DNA of 40,331 nucleotides from an uncultured bacterium (GTDB taxonomy: Bacteria; Verrucomicrobiota; Verrucomicrobiia; Verrucomicrobiales; V1-33): assembly GCA_903936775.1 (NCBI GenBank), contig CAIZWU010000177.1, positions 1 through 40,331 on the forward strand, given 5' to 3'. Below, one piece after another: positions 8,401 to 15,962 of this stretch. The translations under genes were made by a program, and so were the position numbers. The notes beneath the pieces were generated by a model. That model ran no database searches, was not told the origin of the DNA, and saw nothing but the letters and a program-made list of their open reading frames with translations. How positions within the stretch are numbered: the stretch's first letter is position 1; every line of letters begins with the position of its first letter.

Positions 8401-9656
8401 ATCTTCGCCACGGTGGCCTGCTGTTGCGCCTGGGTGGGATCAGGATCGGCGGTCCAGTTGGCCCCGTTGTTGAACTCGGTCACCCAAAGCGGCCGTTTGG
8501 TGCGGTCATAAATCCCTTTGAGAAAGTTGTAGAACTGGGTCGCCGCCCCATCCGGATCGGCCGCATTCCAATAACTTCGGTAGTAGTGCACCGGCACAAA
8601 ATCCACCCGTAGCCCGGCGGCATCACATTGATCGATAAACGAATACAGCCAGTTCAGCCCGCCATCAGTGACGGCCGGCGCCCCCACCCGCAGTCCGGAC
8701 GACAGCAGATCCGGCCAGGAATACACCGCATCCCCCACGCTCAGATTGGCCTGATCCACGTGATCCGGTTCGTTGTATCCCAGCAGGTGATTGGCGCCCC
8801 GGGCTTTCCAATCCTGATCCAGGCCCGGCCACCAGCGGGTCTGGCGGATCGGCACATACTCGACATCGCGGGAGGAATTCCTATCCAGATTCCAATTATA
8901 ATACCATTGAATCCGCAGGTTCTGCCAGATGTTGCCGGCGAAGCCCTTCTTGCCCACCCAGCGCCACGGGAAGATGCGGACAAACCGGATCGAGTTGTTC
9001 AAATTGGCCGGCAGCACCCCCACTTCGACATCGCCCTCCTGCGCCACATAAACCTTGCTGGCTCCCATGCCATTTTCCTGCGTGGCAAAGGTGGCCATGT
9101 AACCGCGCTTCAACCGGAAGGAGGAGATGGTCTGTTTCAGGGGCCCCAGGCTGACGTCGTTATACTCGACGTAGTTTTGCAGCCGTTTGGTTGGCCCGGC
9201 AAAATTGGCCCCATCAAACACCTCCAGCGGAGCAAAGTCAGGCGCGTGCGGGATGACCACCGCCCCCTGCAGGTATTGGGTCACCCGGACATTGCTGTCC
9301 ACCACCGCCGCCACCCCATTGACCCGCACCCGGCCAAGGAAAGTGGCAACCACCTGGGATGCCAGAATGTTATCCATGAAGAACCAGGCATCCGGCGAGG
9401 TCAGGTTGATGACGCTGCCGGTGATCGGATCGCCGGTTCCCGTGACATGCAGTTCGGCCGTGCCCGAAAGCGTGGCGGTCGTGTTCACCAGATTCGCCAC
9501 CCGGACCACGTCGTTCTGCACATTCAAGGTCTGGGCTACCGCAGAAAACGGGAACCAGCATCCCAGCGCCAGAAGCAGGGCAGCACACGATGGTAGTCTG
9601 GGTTGGAACATGGGGAGGGGGGAAAGGGGAAACCGCTGGGGCGAATTTAACCCCAT
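5433..9656 (-). CDS. Secreted GH128-like (Asl1) glycosidase with crystallin and three LamG modules
   Basis: This is a very large exported protein of about 1,407 residues. Residue numbers below count from a TTG at 9674. A signal peptide (LPSCAALLLALGCWFPFSAVAQ) precedes a beta/gamma-crystallin-like segment (~148-198, LEVFDGANFAG ... ISSFRLKRGY). A glycosyl-hydrolase catalytic core of the Asl1/GH128 type (~225-470) follows, with putative catalytic acids E302 (LLGYNEPDH) and E400 (PLWVTEFNNG). Three LamG/concanavalin modules follow, each with a W-Q-R-I/L-x-D-F/L-G-x core and W-x-H-V-A-V-T strand, separated by Ig-like putative (He_PIG) domains. The C-terminal tail has DPDGDGLSNLMEFLLGGDP, common in exported verrucomicrobial proteins and perhaps a sorting or calcium site. 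It probably binds and cuts a beta-1,3-glucan, but the substrate is inferred. The ATG at 9656 has GGGAG seven bases upstream; the ATG at 9611 gives a more compact signal peptide. Confidence 0.88.
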   Translation of the reverse strand: MGLNSPQRFPLSPLPMFQPRLPSCAALLLALGCWFPFSAVAQTLNVQNDVVRVANLVNTTATLSGTAELHVTGTGDPITGSVINLTSPDAWFFMDNILASQVVATFLGRVRVNGVAAVVDSNVRVTQYLQGAVVIPHAPDFAPLEVFDGANFAGPTKRLQNYVEYNDVSLGPLKQTISSFRLKRGYMATFATQENGMGASKVYVAQEGDVEVGVLPANLNNSIRFVRIFPWRWVGKKGFAGNIWQNLRIQWYYNWNLDRNSSRDVEYVPIRQTRWWPGLDQDWKARGANHLLGYNEPDHVDQANLSVGDAVYSWPDLLSSGLRVGAPAVTDGGLNWLYSFIDQCDAAGLRVDFVPVHYYRSYWNAADPDGAATQFYNFLKGIYDRTKRPLWVTEFNNGANWTADPDPTQAQQQATVAKMIGMLDNAPFVERYAIYNWVEDVRRVVWDDGSLTGAGTVYRDNLSPVNYVQELPDGGGSAAATYLFDGSARDASGNGNDATLVGGTVFPPGRAGQALSLDGSDAYLQLPARLGDSTDFTFAAWVNWNGGASWQRILDLGDGTSKYLFLTPKSGAGNLRFTLKNGGGEQQLNHTAALAAGVWTHVAVTLSGDTGKLFVNGTLVNTNTGMTINPADLGTRQNYLGKSQFADPLFAGKLDDVRFLNSALTDAQVSVLVSALLPQFTAESLPQAPAVPLQPWTGTLAGSASGGTGTRSFTKLGGPAWLAVAADGRLTGMPTLADVGLNTFQVRVSVPGGGSDLATVTVPVGAPGGLVARYPFNGNANAAVGILPGGATGSPGYSAGRIGSALILDGTNDYITLPPGLAKTDEITIATWMMWNGSSNWQRLFDFGNGTSEYFFLSPKSATGRMAFTIRAKGIENTVDTAMPASGAWTHVAVTVGGGSMKLFVNGANVASGATSLRPSDIQPTSNFIGRSQWPDPLFSGRVDEFLVFNRALSAAEVAGLPTALPPAFTSDPFSRPAGAMGQTYEQTLAGLATDANPESVLTFSKVAGPRWLTVDGYGRLSGVPGASDSGMNRFIVRVSDPTGLASEAVLTINVPGPADLLVHYQWDGNLISQTGAFPGTATGGPVYETGWYDRAMRFDGTDDLVTLPAGLLSTVSDLTVAARVRWDGGANWQRIFDFGNNLTQYLVLTPRSGSGTLRFTIKDGGAEQILESTPLVVGDWAHVAVTLTGNTGTLYLNGMAVDTRSITIDPLSFNPALNYLGESQFAADPMLKGAVDDFRLYRRGLSAAEVAALAIPPAAVGVPDNTYGGWAAGQALTPSQSGAAVDPDGDGLSNLMEFLLGGDPLTPDSSLLPRGEVRSAAELGATATPGKNYLSLQARLRRDRSAILVTPEAAATLDALATPAPAVQAGLPVADGAYDIYTWHHPVALEDAPAGSGFLRLRVTWP

Positions 9657-9688
9657 GGCATGGCTCCCGTGCAAACCCTCGCTGATAT

Positions 9689-9718
9689 ACTTTAGGGCCT
9701 CAAAAAATACTAATTCAA
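9689..9718 (-). promoter_or_regulatory. Candidate sigma-70-type promoter for the GH128-like gene
   Basis: On the minus strand TTGAAT (9718-9713) and TAAAGT (9694-9689) are separated by 18 bases in an AT-rich patch, about 33 bp upstream of the ATG at 9656. It matches the -35/-10 pattern only approximately, and the -35 box overlaps the end of the neighbouring pseudogene. Confidence 0.3.
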
Positions 9719-10390
9719 CCCTGCCCCCTCGATGAGTCCGGCGACGATGTAGAGATTGTGGATCTTGGCAAGGGTTCCAAAATATTCAGTGAATGGGCCG
9801 GGGACCGGCTCGGCACAATCGGCATAAGACTTGCCTGGATCGAACTTGGCCCGGGGAGCCCATCGGAAATGAAGCCCGATCCGGACCCGCCGGGCGGCGG
9901 CGGGAGCTCGGTAAACACCAGCCAAGGGCATCCAACCCTACTCGTCGGCCGCGCCATCGGCCGGGTAGTCCGGTTCGGCCTCCTGCTTCCATCCTTTGAG
10001 CACACTGGTGACCATGGGCCCGCCGAAAGATACCGTCCCTCCTTTTTCATCCTGCCAAAGGAACCGGGCCACCACGTTGCGGCGCGGGTCGGCGACACCT
10101 TCCACGAACCGGTGCGCGGTGAAGCGATAGTGCGGCGCACCCTGCACCGGCAGCACTTTGAACCACGAGCCGCTGAGCCCTTCCCGGTCATCTGTTTCGA
10201 TGTCCAGCGCGGCCGTGCTGGCGCGGCCACCCTTCGGATCGAAGCTTAAGTGAGGACGGATTTCATCGCGGGAGGCGGCGGATTGCCAGGAGTCAACAAC
10301 GAGGTCCGCAACCAGGCAAACCCCAGTTAGGAAAAGCAGCGCAACGGAGCAAAAAAAGAGAAAGCCGGCGTTACCTGGAATATTTGACAT
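9710..10390 (-). pseudogene. Degraded carbon-nitrogen hydrolase (nitrilase superfamily)
   Basis: From the ATG at 10390 the frame encodes a signal-anchor (FLFFCSVALLFLTGVCLVADL) and then a beta-sandwich domain of the type preceding nitrilase domains in some PVC proteins (RRNVVARFLWQDEKGG ... SVLKGWKQEAEP). An in-frame TAG at 9938-9940 interrupts it between ADE and GWMPLAGVYRAP; both flanks belong to the same domain, so CAG to TAG is the simplest origin. The frame then jumps from LHFRWAPRA to SYADCAEPVPGPFTEYFG, a segment that normally lies inside the hydrolase domain, so the part carrying the catalytic Glu is missing. The reading ends at NLYIVAGLIEGAGLN, before the Lys and Cys of the triad. 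The three lesions together (stop, internal loss, 3' truncation) make this a dead gene. It lies between the AraC gene and the GH128-like gene. Confidence 0.75.
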
Positions 10391-10451
10391 GTTAAGCGGA
10401 ATCCACCGGCATACAGCCGGGGCCACCGGTTTAGGAGCCCGGTTGGCATGA

Positions 10452-11375
10452 TCAATCCGGGCCTGGCGCGGCCACCCCCGTGGCAAGGCCGGCGCGGGCA
10501 CGGTATTCTGAAGGACTGCAGGCCATGGTCCGCCTGAAGACCCGGTTGAAAAATGAGACCTGAGAAAACCCACAGTCGAGAGCGATCTCCAGCACGCTGC
10601 GCCGGTTTCCTGCCAATTCGCGGCAGGCGGCCTGGAGGCGGAGTTCGATCAGGAAGTCGCTCAGACTCCGCCCCGTATGACGTTTGAACTGGCGGGCGAA
10701 CGTCGGGCGGCTCAGCCGGGCAATCCGCAGGACCTCATCCAGCCGGATGTCTTCCCGGAAATTCCCTACCAAATGCCGCAGTACCCGGCTCATGGCATCC
10801 TGATAGGTGCGGTCGGCAGGGGACACGAACGTCCGGCTGGCCATGGCCCGCACCTCCCCGCCCGGGGCCGCCGCCACAGTGTGCAATAGTTCCAGGAGGA
10901 GCGCAAAACGAAGCAGGCCCTCCGCCGCCGCCAGCCTTGGAATCTGTTCCACGAGGGTATCCCGGGTTCCTCCCGAGATGTGCAGCCCGCCGGCCGCCCG
11001 GGCAAAAAGTTCGGCCAGACCGGCGGTCTCCGGCAGTTCCCACAGCGGATGGTGGGCCGGAAAGTGCCACTGCAGGGAAAGCCCCGCCGTCTCGCCCCGG
11101 GCATGCCAATAGTGAGGCACCATCCCGCCCAGCAGCACCAGGTCACCGCCCTCGAATGTCCCGATGTGGTCACCTACAAACCGGTCTCCGTCTCCCCGGG
11201 AGAAAAGTGTCAGCTCCATTTCTGGATGGTAATGCCAACGGCTGCCTTCACCCGCCACCGCCCGCCGCCGGCCATCGGCCAGCAGATTTTCCACCGCCCG
11301 CACCGAGCGCGACCATCGGATGATGCGGAAGGATTGCCCCTCCGGCATCTCAATGGTTTCCCGGCGCATCGACAT
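10452..11375 (-). CDS. AraC-family transcriptional regulator with cupin sensor domain
   Basis: This is a 307-residue regulator. The N-terminal half has a cupin-like ligand pocket (SRWHYHPEMELTLFSRGDG, then GDLVLLGGMVPHYWHA), which is typical of sugar-sensing AraC proteins. The C-terminal ~100 residues hold the two helix-turn-helix motifs (LDEVLRIARLSRPTFARQFK and VLEIALDCGFSQVSFFNRVF, followed by CSPSEYRA). The ATG at 11375 is preferred; an ATG at 11369 also fits, while the TTG-like extension further upstream adds residues without family resemblance. It is transcribed away from the isomerase gene at 11489, the usual layout for a local activator, so control of that gene and of itself is the likely job. 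The inducer would be a sugar or sugar acid (inference). Confidence 0.9.
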   Translation of the reverse strand: MSMRRETIEMPEGQSFRIIRWSRSVRAVENLLADGRRRAVAGEGSRWHYHPEMELTLFSRGDGDRFVGDHIGTFEGGDLVLLGGMVPHYWHARGETAGLSLQWHFPAHHPLWELPETAGLAELFARAAGGLHISGGTRDTLVEQIPRLAAAEGLLRFALLLELLHTVAAAPGGEVRAMASRTFVSPADRTYQDAMSRVLRHLVGNFREDIRLDEVLRIARLSRPTFARQFKRHTGRSLSDFLIELRLQAACRELAGNRRSVLEIALDCGFSQVSFFNRVFRRTMACSPSEYRARAGLATGVAAPGPD

Positions 11376-11453
11376 CGGCACTATTTTTGCGGCAGTTACC
11401 AATGAATGCAATATAAATGAGACGATAATGCCGAAACCTGAGACGGGAGACGT

Positions 11454-11476
11454 AGCAAATCCTCGGCCGATTTGCT
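11454..11476. promoter_or_regulatory. Candidate operator: perfect 8-bp inverted repeat
   Basis: AGCAAATC (11454-11461) and GATTTGCT (11469-11476) are perfect reverse complements separated by seven bases. The element ends 12 bp before the isomerase ATG and lies in the 113-bp gap shared with the divergent AraC gene. It could be a dimeric regulator site or a 5'UTR hairpin covering the translation start; AraC proteins more often bind direct repeats. Confidence 0.45.
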
Positions 11477-11488
11477 TAATTGGTTTTT

Positions 11489-12529
11489 ATGAATACCCCC
11501 GTCAATTACCGTTTCTCTTTTGGCCCTTGGAACATCAGTGAGGGAGGCGATCCCTTCGGTCCCGAAGTCCGCCCGGCCTTTCCCCACGAAGAGAAATATG
11601 CCCTTTACCGTCCCCTCGGTTTTGAAGGGGTTCAATTCCACGACGATGATGTGGTGCCGGGACTCGATGGGCTCAGTCCTGACAGCCTGATGAAGCAAGC
11701 CGCCACGGTGAAGACCATGTTGGATAACCAGGGATTGACCCCAGAGTTCGTGGCCCCCCGGTTGTGGTTTGATCCCCGCACTGTGGATGGAGGTTACACT
11801 TCCAACAGTGCCGCGGACCGGGCTTACGCTTGGGACCGCACCAAAAAAGCGATCGACATCGCCCGGGCCATCGGTTGCAAGGCCATGGTGCTTTGGCTTT
11901 CCCGCGAGGGCAGCTATATCCGCGAGGCCAAGGACGCCCGGTTGGCCTACCAGCGTCTGTTGGAGACGATCAATGGGATGCTGGCGTATGATCCCGAAAT
12001 TGAAATCTGGATCGAGCCGAAACCCAATGAGCCTACCGATCAGGCCTATGTTCCGACCATCGGCCACGCCATCGCCCTGGCGTATGCCTCCAGCGATCCG
12101 AAACGCGTCAAAGGCCTGATCGAAAGCGCGCACGCCCTGCTGGCGGGGCTTGATCCCAGCGATGAAATGGCCTTCGCCCTGGCCCATGACAAATTGGGCA
12201 GCGTCCACCTGAACGATCAGAATGGACTCAAATACGATCAGGATAAAAACTTCGGTGGCGCCAACCTCCGCGTCGGTTTCAACCAGGTCCGCGTGCTGGA
12301 GGAAGCCGGTTATGGCCGCCGCGGCGAGTTCATCGGCCTGGACGTCAAAGCCATGCGCACCCAAGCCGGTTCCCCTGTCACGGCCCACCTCACCAACAGC
12401 CGCGAAATCTTTCTGCTGCTGGTCGCCAAGTACCGCTCCCTCGACCAATCCCTCGTCGCCCAATTCCGCGACGCCCGCGATTACGAAGGCCTGGAGTTCT
12501 ACATCCTCCGCCATCTCCTCGGGGCCTGA
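11489..12529 (+). CDS. Xylose-isomerase-type sugar isomerase (TIM barrel)
   Basis: This 346-residue enzyme resembles actinobacterial class I xylose isomerase, which interconverts D-xylose and D-xylulose using two divalent metals. Visible signature residues: FGPWN...GGDPFG near the start; the catalytic pair H51/D54 in QFHDDDVVP; metal and substrate ligands E176 and K178 in IEPKPNEP; E212 and H215 in IESAHALLAG; D243, D250 and D252 in VHLNDQNGLKYDQD; and D285 in GLDVKAMR. It is about 40 residues shorter than the Streptomyces enzymes, lacking much of the C-terminal dimer arm. The loop LWLSREGSY differs from the usual W-G-G-R-E-G, so another aldose may be the true substrate. The ATG at 11489 is chosen over a TTG nine bases upstream. 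It is divergent from the AraC regulator; no sugar kinase gene is adjacent. Confidence 0.82.
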   Translation: MNTPVNYRFSFGPWNISEGGDPFGPEVRPAFPHEEKYALYRPLGFEGVQFHDDDVVPGLDGLSPDSLMKQAATVKTMLDNQGLTPEFVAPRLWFDPRTVDGGYTSNSAADRAYAWDRTKKAIDIARAIGCKAMVLWLSREGSYIREAKDARLAYQRLLETINGMLAYDPEIEIWIEPKPNEPTDQAYVPTIGHAIALAYASSDPKRVKGLIESAHALLAGLDPSDEMAFALAHDKLGSVHLNDQNGLKYDQDKNFGGANLRVGFNQVRVLEEAGYGRRGEFIGLDVKAMRTQAGSPVTAHLTNSREIFLLLVAKYRSLDQSLVAQFRDARDYEGLEFYILRHLLGA

Positions 12530-12911
12530 GACCCACAGTTCCGGGCGTCCGGTGATTCCCGCGGGGAGTCGGCTTCGCGACAAACACGTTGACCAAAACC
12601 AAGCTGCGATTATGCCCGGGGCTGCAGCCTTACGGTATAACACCGCGGTTCCGCGCCATGGTTTCTCGGACGCCCCACCCGTGCATATCGGTGAGGAATA
12701 AGTCTGGCCCACCTGCCACTTCGCCAAACGCTGGCAGCGCAGAGGGAATGAAGTATACTGATGGGCCCGCGCGGCCTTGTCCTTATTTTTGTTCTCTGAT
12801 TCAAACGTACGGCTGAATTTCCAACGCAAAATCACTAACGTGTCTTCAGCAAGTCAGCGCTGGATCAGGTCAGCTACCTGCGGCAGCGGCAGCAGGATTG
12901 CCTTTTCCTCA
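12530..12911. other. Non-coding stretch between the isomerase gene and tRNA-Gly
   Basis: I find no supportable gene in these 382 bases. Open frames on both strands are short, overlap each other and show no recognisable motif. A 19-codon minus-strand tail (EEKAILLPLPQVADLIQR, stop at 12854-12856) runs out of the tRNA 3' end, but it is too short to assign. Confidence 0.6.
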
Positions 12912-12985
12912 TGGAGCGGGTGATCAGAATCGAACTGACGTATCAAGCTTGGGAAGCTCGTGTTCTACCATTGAACTACACCCGC
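12912..12985 (-). tRNA. tRNA-Gly (anticodon CCC)
   Basis: The minus strand folds as a complete cloverleaf. The acceptor GCGGGTG pairs with CACCCGC; the D-stem is GTTC/GAAC; the anticodon stem CGAGC/GCTTG holds loop TTCCCAA (anticodon CCC, reading GGG); the T-stem GTCAG/CTGAT holds loop TTCGATT. The discriminator is T and the CCA end is encoded. The tRNA lies about 115 bp downstream of the VWA gene's stop codon, on the same strand. Confidence 0.95.
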
Positions 12986-13100
12986 CAACGCCAAGGCGTC
13001 GTGGAACGGTAATTAGCAGCACCTGGGCGGAACGCAAAGGGATTTCCATGCGCTTTGCCAAAGGGGCGATGGGCAGCTTCGAGGCTGGCGCGACGATTAT

Positions 13101-15878
13101 TCAACTGCCCTTTTTGGCGCGGGCAAAGCGGGCACGTCGCCGGGCCTCCCCGGAAGCAGTGTCCGACGGGGGAACGAAGGGGAACGGATCAGGCGGGGGC
13201 GACGATGGCGGGGGAGTTTCCTCGCCCTGAGGGGTCGACTCTGTGGTGAAAACCGACCGGGAGGATTCCGGTGACTTCGGGAGGGGGGGAGCCACCCCGG
13301 ATCCGGGGAGGGGAGAATGTTTACGCCCCGGCAGGGCCGCGGCCCATGGCCAGCAGATGCCAGGAAAACTCCACCCGAGACGGGTGGTGAGGGCATCGGC
13401 CAGGAGCAGGAGAACCAGAAGAGGCAGAATCCACGCACGGAGATCCCGGAATTGGGGCAAGGGCGGACTTTGCCAGGCGGCAGCGAGATCGAGGAGTTCC
13501 CGGCCACCGGAGGCCGCAGCCGTCTGGCGGAGTTCCTCCTGGCGAGCGGGATCAAAAGTCCATTCTGCATGGGTGCCAGCCGCGAGTGGCCCAAACGGGA
13601 TCACATGGACGCCCGCCTGGATGCCACCGCGCACCACCACGCCTTCCTCCAACTCCATGGTCGCCCGGTAATGCCCAGGGGCCATGCGCTGCCAAGTCAG
13701 TTCCAAGCCCGGTTCGGCCCGCGCCCCTTGTGCCAGCAGGATCCGCGGAGCCTCGGCGGCGAAGGTGTCTGTCCAGCTCCCATCATCGAATCTCAAATCC
13801 AGGGCCAGCTCCGTGCCCTTCAATTCCGTGCGCAGCCCAAGGCCGGCGGGCAGTGGCTGGCCCATCAGCCAGCGGACCAGCGTCTGTACGAAATCACCGT
13901 ATTCCGGCCACGTCCGGACCCGCTCGGAATAATCGCCACCCAGCGGAAACCCCACCGCCGCGGTGCGTCCGCTGCCGCGCTGGCCCCAGGTGACCAGCGG
14001 GGCCGCAAATTCATCCTGCGAGATCAGGCCCTGCGAGGCCCAATCCCGTCGGTAGCTGAGATTATAACCATCCACTTCCTTCATCCAGTCCAGCGGCCGG
14101 CCCGCTATTTCCGTCCACAATCCCCCCGGAGCCACCGGCACCGGATCACTGACAAAGGCACTGCGCGCCACTGCCACCGTCTCCGCGGTGAAAATGTTGG
14201 GCAGATCCTCCGCGCGGTCAGTGAAGAAAATCCGGCCATTCCCGCGCGTGGCCACATCCTTGAGGAACACGGAGTCGCTATCCGTGTCGGTGCCAAGGGC
14301 GATCACGCTGACGGTGCCTCCTTCCGCCGTGACTTCTGCCAGCAGCTTCACGTAATCCTCCGGTTGTTCAGCATCGGCCGCATCGGCAAACAGGATGATG
14401 TGCCGGGTTCCGTAGGCGGTTTCCTTGAGCACCTTCCAGCCAGCCTTGAGGCCATTATAGACAAAAATACCTCCCCCCTCGCTGCGCACCCGGCGCACTT
14501 TTTCGAGCATGCCCTCCCGGTTGCGGCCGCTGCCGGTTTGTTGGAGAGGCACCACTTCATGGGCTTCGCTATCGACGGCAAAGACCCCGGCCATATCCTG
14601 ATCACCCAACAGTTCGATGGAACGCGCCGCGCCTTCGTTGGCGAGATCCATCTTGGTGCCACCGCCGATGGGCGCGGCCATGCTGCCGGAGCGGTCCATC
14701 ACAATCACCATGGCCGCCGCCAGCTTCTTCTGGTCTTTCTTGAGTTCCATCGAAACTGGCAACAAGGCGTCAATGCTGGAGCGGAAGTAACCACCTGCGC
14801 CAAAACTCTTTTTTCCGCCAGCCATCAGCAACCCGCCGCCCTGGGCGGTGACAAAAAAATTGAGCGAGGCCAGGAAATCCACCGGCACCTCCCATGCCGG
14901 CACATTGTTAAGAATAACGGCGCGGCACCCGGTCAGTTGTCCTCCCTGAAGTTTTCCAGGATCCCGCACGGTTTCCACGTCAAATCCCTGCCCGGCCAGG
15001 ACGGCTTCCAAAGGGTCCGGCTGGTATCGCGTCACCAGCAACAGCCGCGGACCGCCGGTGATTTCGATCCATGATTCATAGCGGTTATTTCCCGGATGCG
15101 TATCGTTCGCCGGTTGGATGGTGGCTTCGTATTTGAAGGAACCACTGCCGGAGAGCTTGTCGGTGAAGCGGGCGGTGCCCCGGCCATCCTTGATCTCCAC
15201 CGCACTGTCGGTGAGTTTTTGCGCGTTGCGGAAAATCGTCAGGGGCACCGGACCGTCCTGAGGGCCGGAGACCTCTACCTCGACCAGAAACGGCTCGGAG
15301 ACCTGGGCCCGGGCCGGCAACTGCAGGCGGCGCAGGCGGAAGTCATCACCCTTGGTGGCCGATAGCAGGCGGAAGTCCAGCGGCACCTCCGCCCGGGCCA
15401 GCTTTTCCGCTACTCCGGCCAGCGGCCCGGTGCTAAAGCCGTCCGTGAAAACCAACACCCGGGCCGGCCGGGCCTCCGGGCGCAAGGCCAGCACATGCTC
15501 CACCGCCTGGGCGGTGCGGGTCAGCGCCCGGCTGCCGGTGTAGGGGCCACCGGCATTGGATTCCTGGGGCACCACCTCGGAAGCGTAGTCCACGAAATGC
15601 AGGCGGTCCTGACTCCCGGGTTTGCCACGTTCGAGCAATTGACGCCACTCCGGCAGGCCCTGATCAATCAGCGCCTCCGTGCTGGCGGAACGGTCGAGCA
15701 GGACCCACAAATCCATTCCCCCGGCCAACCGCTGCCACTGCGGCCGCATCAGCAGCAGGATAATCAATAACACAAACCCCGCCCGCAACGGCCGCTGCAG
15801 CTGCAGTCCCCGCCACACCCATCCGGCCAATCCAACTACCGGCAGCAGCGCCAGCCATGCAGGGTCCCGGAAAATCAT
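13101..15878 (-). CDS. Membrane protein with two VWA domains and a glutamine-amidotransferase-like fold
   Basis: This is a 925-residue membrane protein. Two hydrophobic segments near the N-terminus (~8-25 and ~33-46, BatA-like) are followed by a first VWA domain from ~55 with a MIDAS metal site (D62-x-S64-x-S66, WVLLDRSAST). Next come an Ig-like region and a class-I-glutamine-amidotransferase-like segment (~275-380, CRAVILNNVPAW ... GGGLLMAGG). The second VWA domain has MIDAS D395-x-S397-x-S399 (VIVMDRSGSM). A C-terminal beta-rich region leads into a hydrophobic segment (LRAWILPLLVLLLLADALTT) and a Pro/Ser-rich cytoplasmic tail. Proteins with this composition are common in PVC and related phyla and are probably envelope-complex scaffolds, but their function is not established. 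It is the last of four minus-strand envelope genes, 84 bp beyond the AlgX-like gene. Confidence 0.85.
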   Translation of the reverse strand: MIFRDPAWLALLPVVGLAGWVWRGLQLQRPLRAGFVLLIILLLMRPQWQRLAGGMDLWVLLDRSASTEALIDQGLPEWRQLLERGKPGSQDRLHFVDYASEVVPQESNAGGPYTGSRALTRTAQAVEHVLALRPEARPARVLVFTDGFSTGPLAGVAEKLARAEVPLDFRLLSATKGDDFRLRRLQLPARAQVSEPFLVEVEVSGPQDGPVPLTIFRNAQKLTDSAVEIKDGRGTARFTDKLSGSGSFKYEATIQPANDTHPGNNRYESWIEITGGPRLLLVTRYQPDPLEAVLAGQGFDVETVRDPGKLQGGQLTGCRAVILNNVPAWEVPVDFLASLNFFVTAQGGGLLMAGGKKSFGAGGYFRSSIDALLPVSMELKKDQKKLAAAMVIVMDRSGSMAAPIGGGTKMDLANEGAARSIELLGDQDMAGVFAVDSEAHEVVPLQQTGSGRNREGMLEKVRRVRSEGGGIFVYNGLKAGWKVLKETAYGTRHIILFADAADAEQPEDYVKLLAEVTAEGGTVSVIALGTDTDSDSVFLKDVATRGNGRIFFTDRAEDLPNIFTAETVAVARSAFVSDPVPVAPGGLWTEIAGRPLDWMKEVDGYNLSYRRDWASQGLISQDEFAAPLVTWGQRGSGRTAAVGFPLGGDYSERVRTWPEYGDFVQTLVRWLMGQPLPAGLGLRTELKGTELALDLRFDDGSWTDTFAAEAPRILLAQGARAEPGLELTWQRMAPGHYRATMELEEGVVVRGGIQAGVHVIPFGPLAAGTHAEWTFDPARQEELRQTAAASGGRELLDLAAAWQSPPLPQFRDLRAWILPLLVLLLLADALTTRLGWSFPGICWPWAAALPGRKHSPLPGSGVAPPLPKSPESSRSVFTTESTPQGEETPPPSSPPPDPFPFVPPSDTASGEARRRARFARAKKGS

Positions 15879-15962
15879 GGGCCGAGTCTAACGGGGGGCT
15901 CTCATTGCAAAAGGGCGATCTGCGAACAACTCCAGCAGCGACGGACGCTTTGTCCTCCCGGA

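Noticed and set aside
9938..9940. TAG in the nitrilase-like gene read as pyrrolysine or as programmed readthrough
   Set aside because: The gene also has an internal deletion and a truncated C-terminus, so it is dead regardless; no sign of pyrrolysine genes nearby.
11396..12835. 479-codon open frame antisense to the isomerase gene
   Set aside because: The plus strand carries all xylose-isomerase catalytic residues; the antisense frame has no family resemblance.
12854..12913. Short C-terminal-like peptide reading out of the tRNA 3' end (EEKAILLPLPQVADLIQR), considered as an integrated-element remnant
   Set aside because: Only 19 codons, no integrase gene nearby and no duplicated tRNA end visible, so an attachment site is not supported.
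13317..15074. 585-codon open frame antisense to the VWA gene
   Set aside because: It is the shadow of a gene with clear VWA metal sites and membrane segments.
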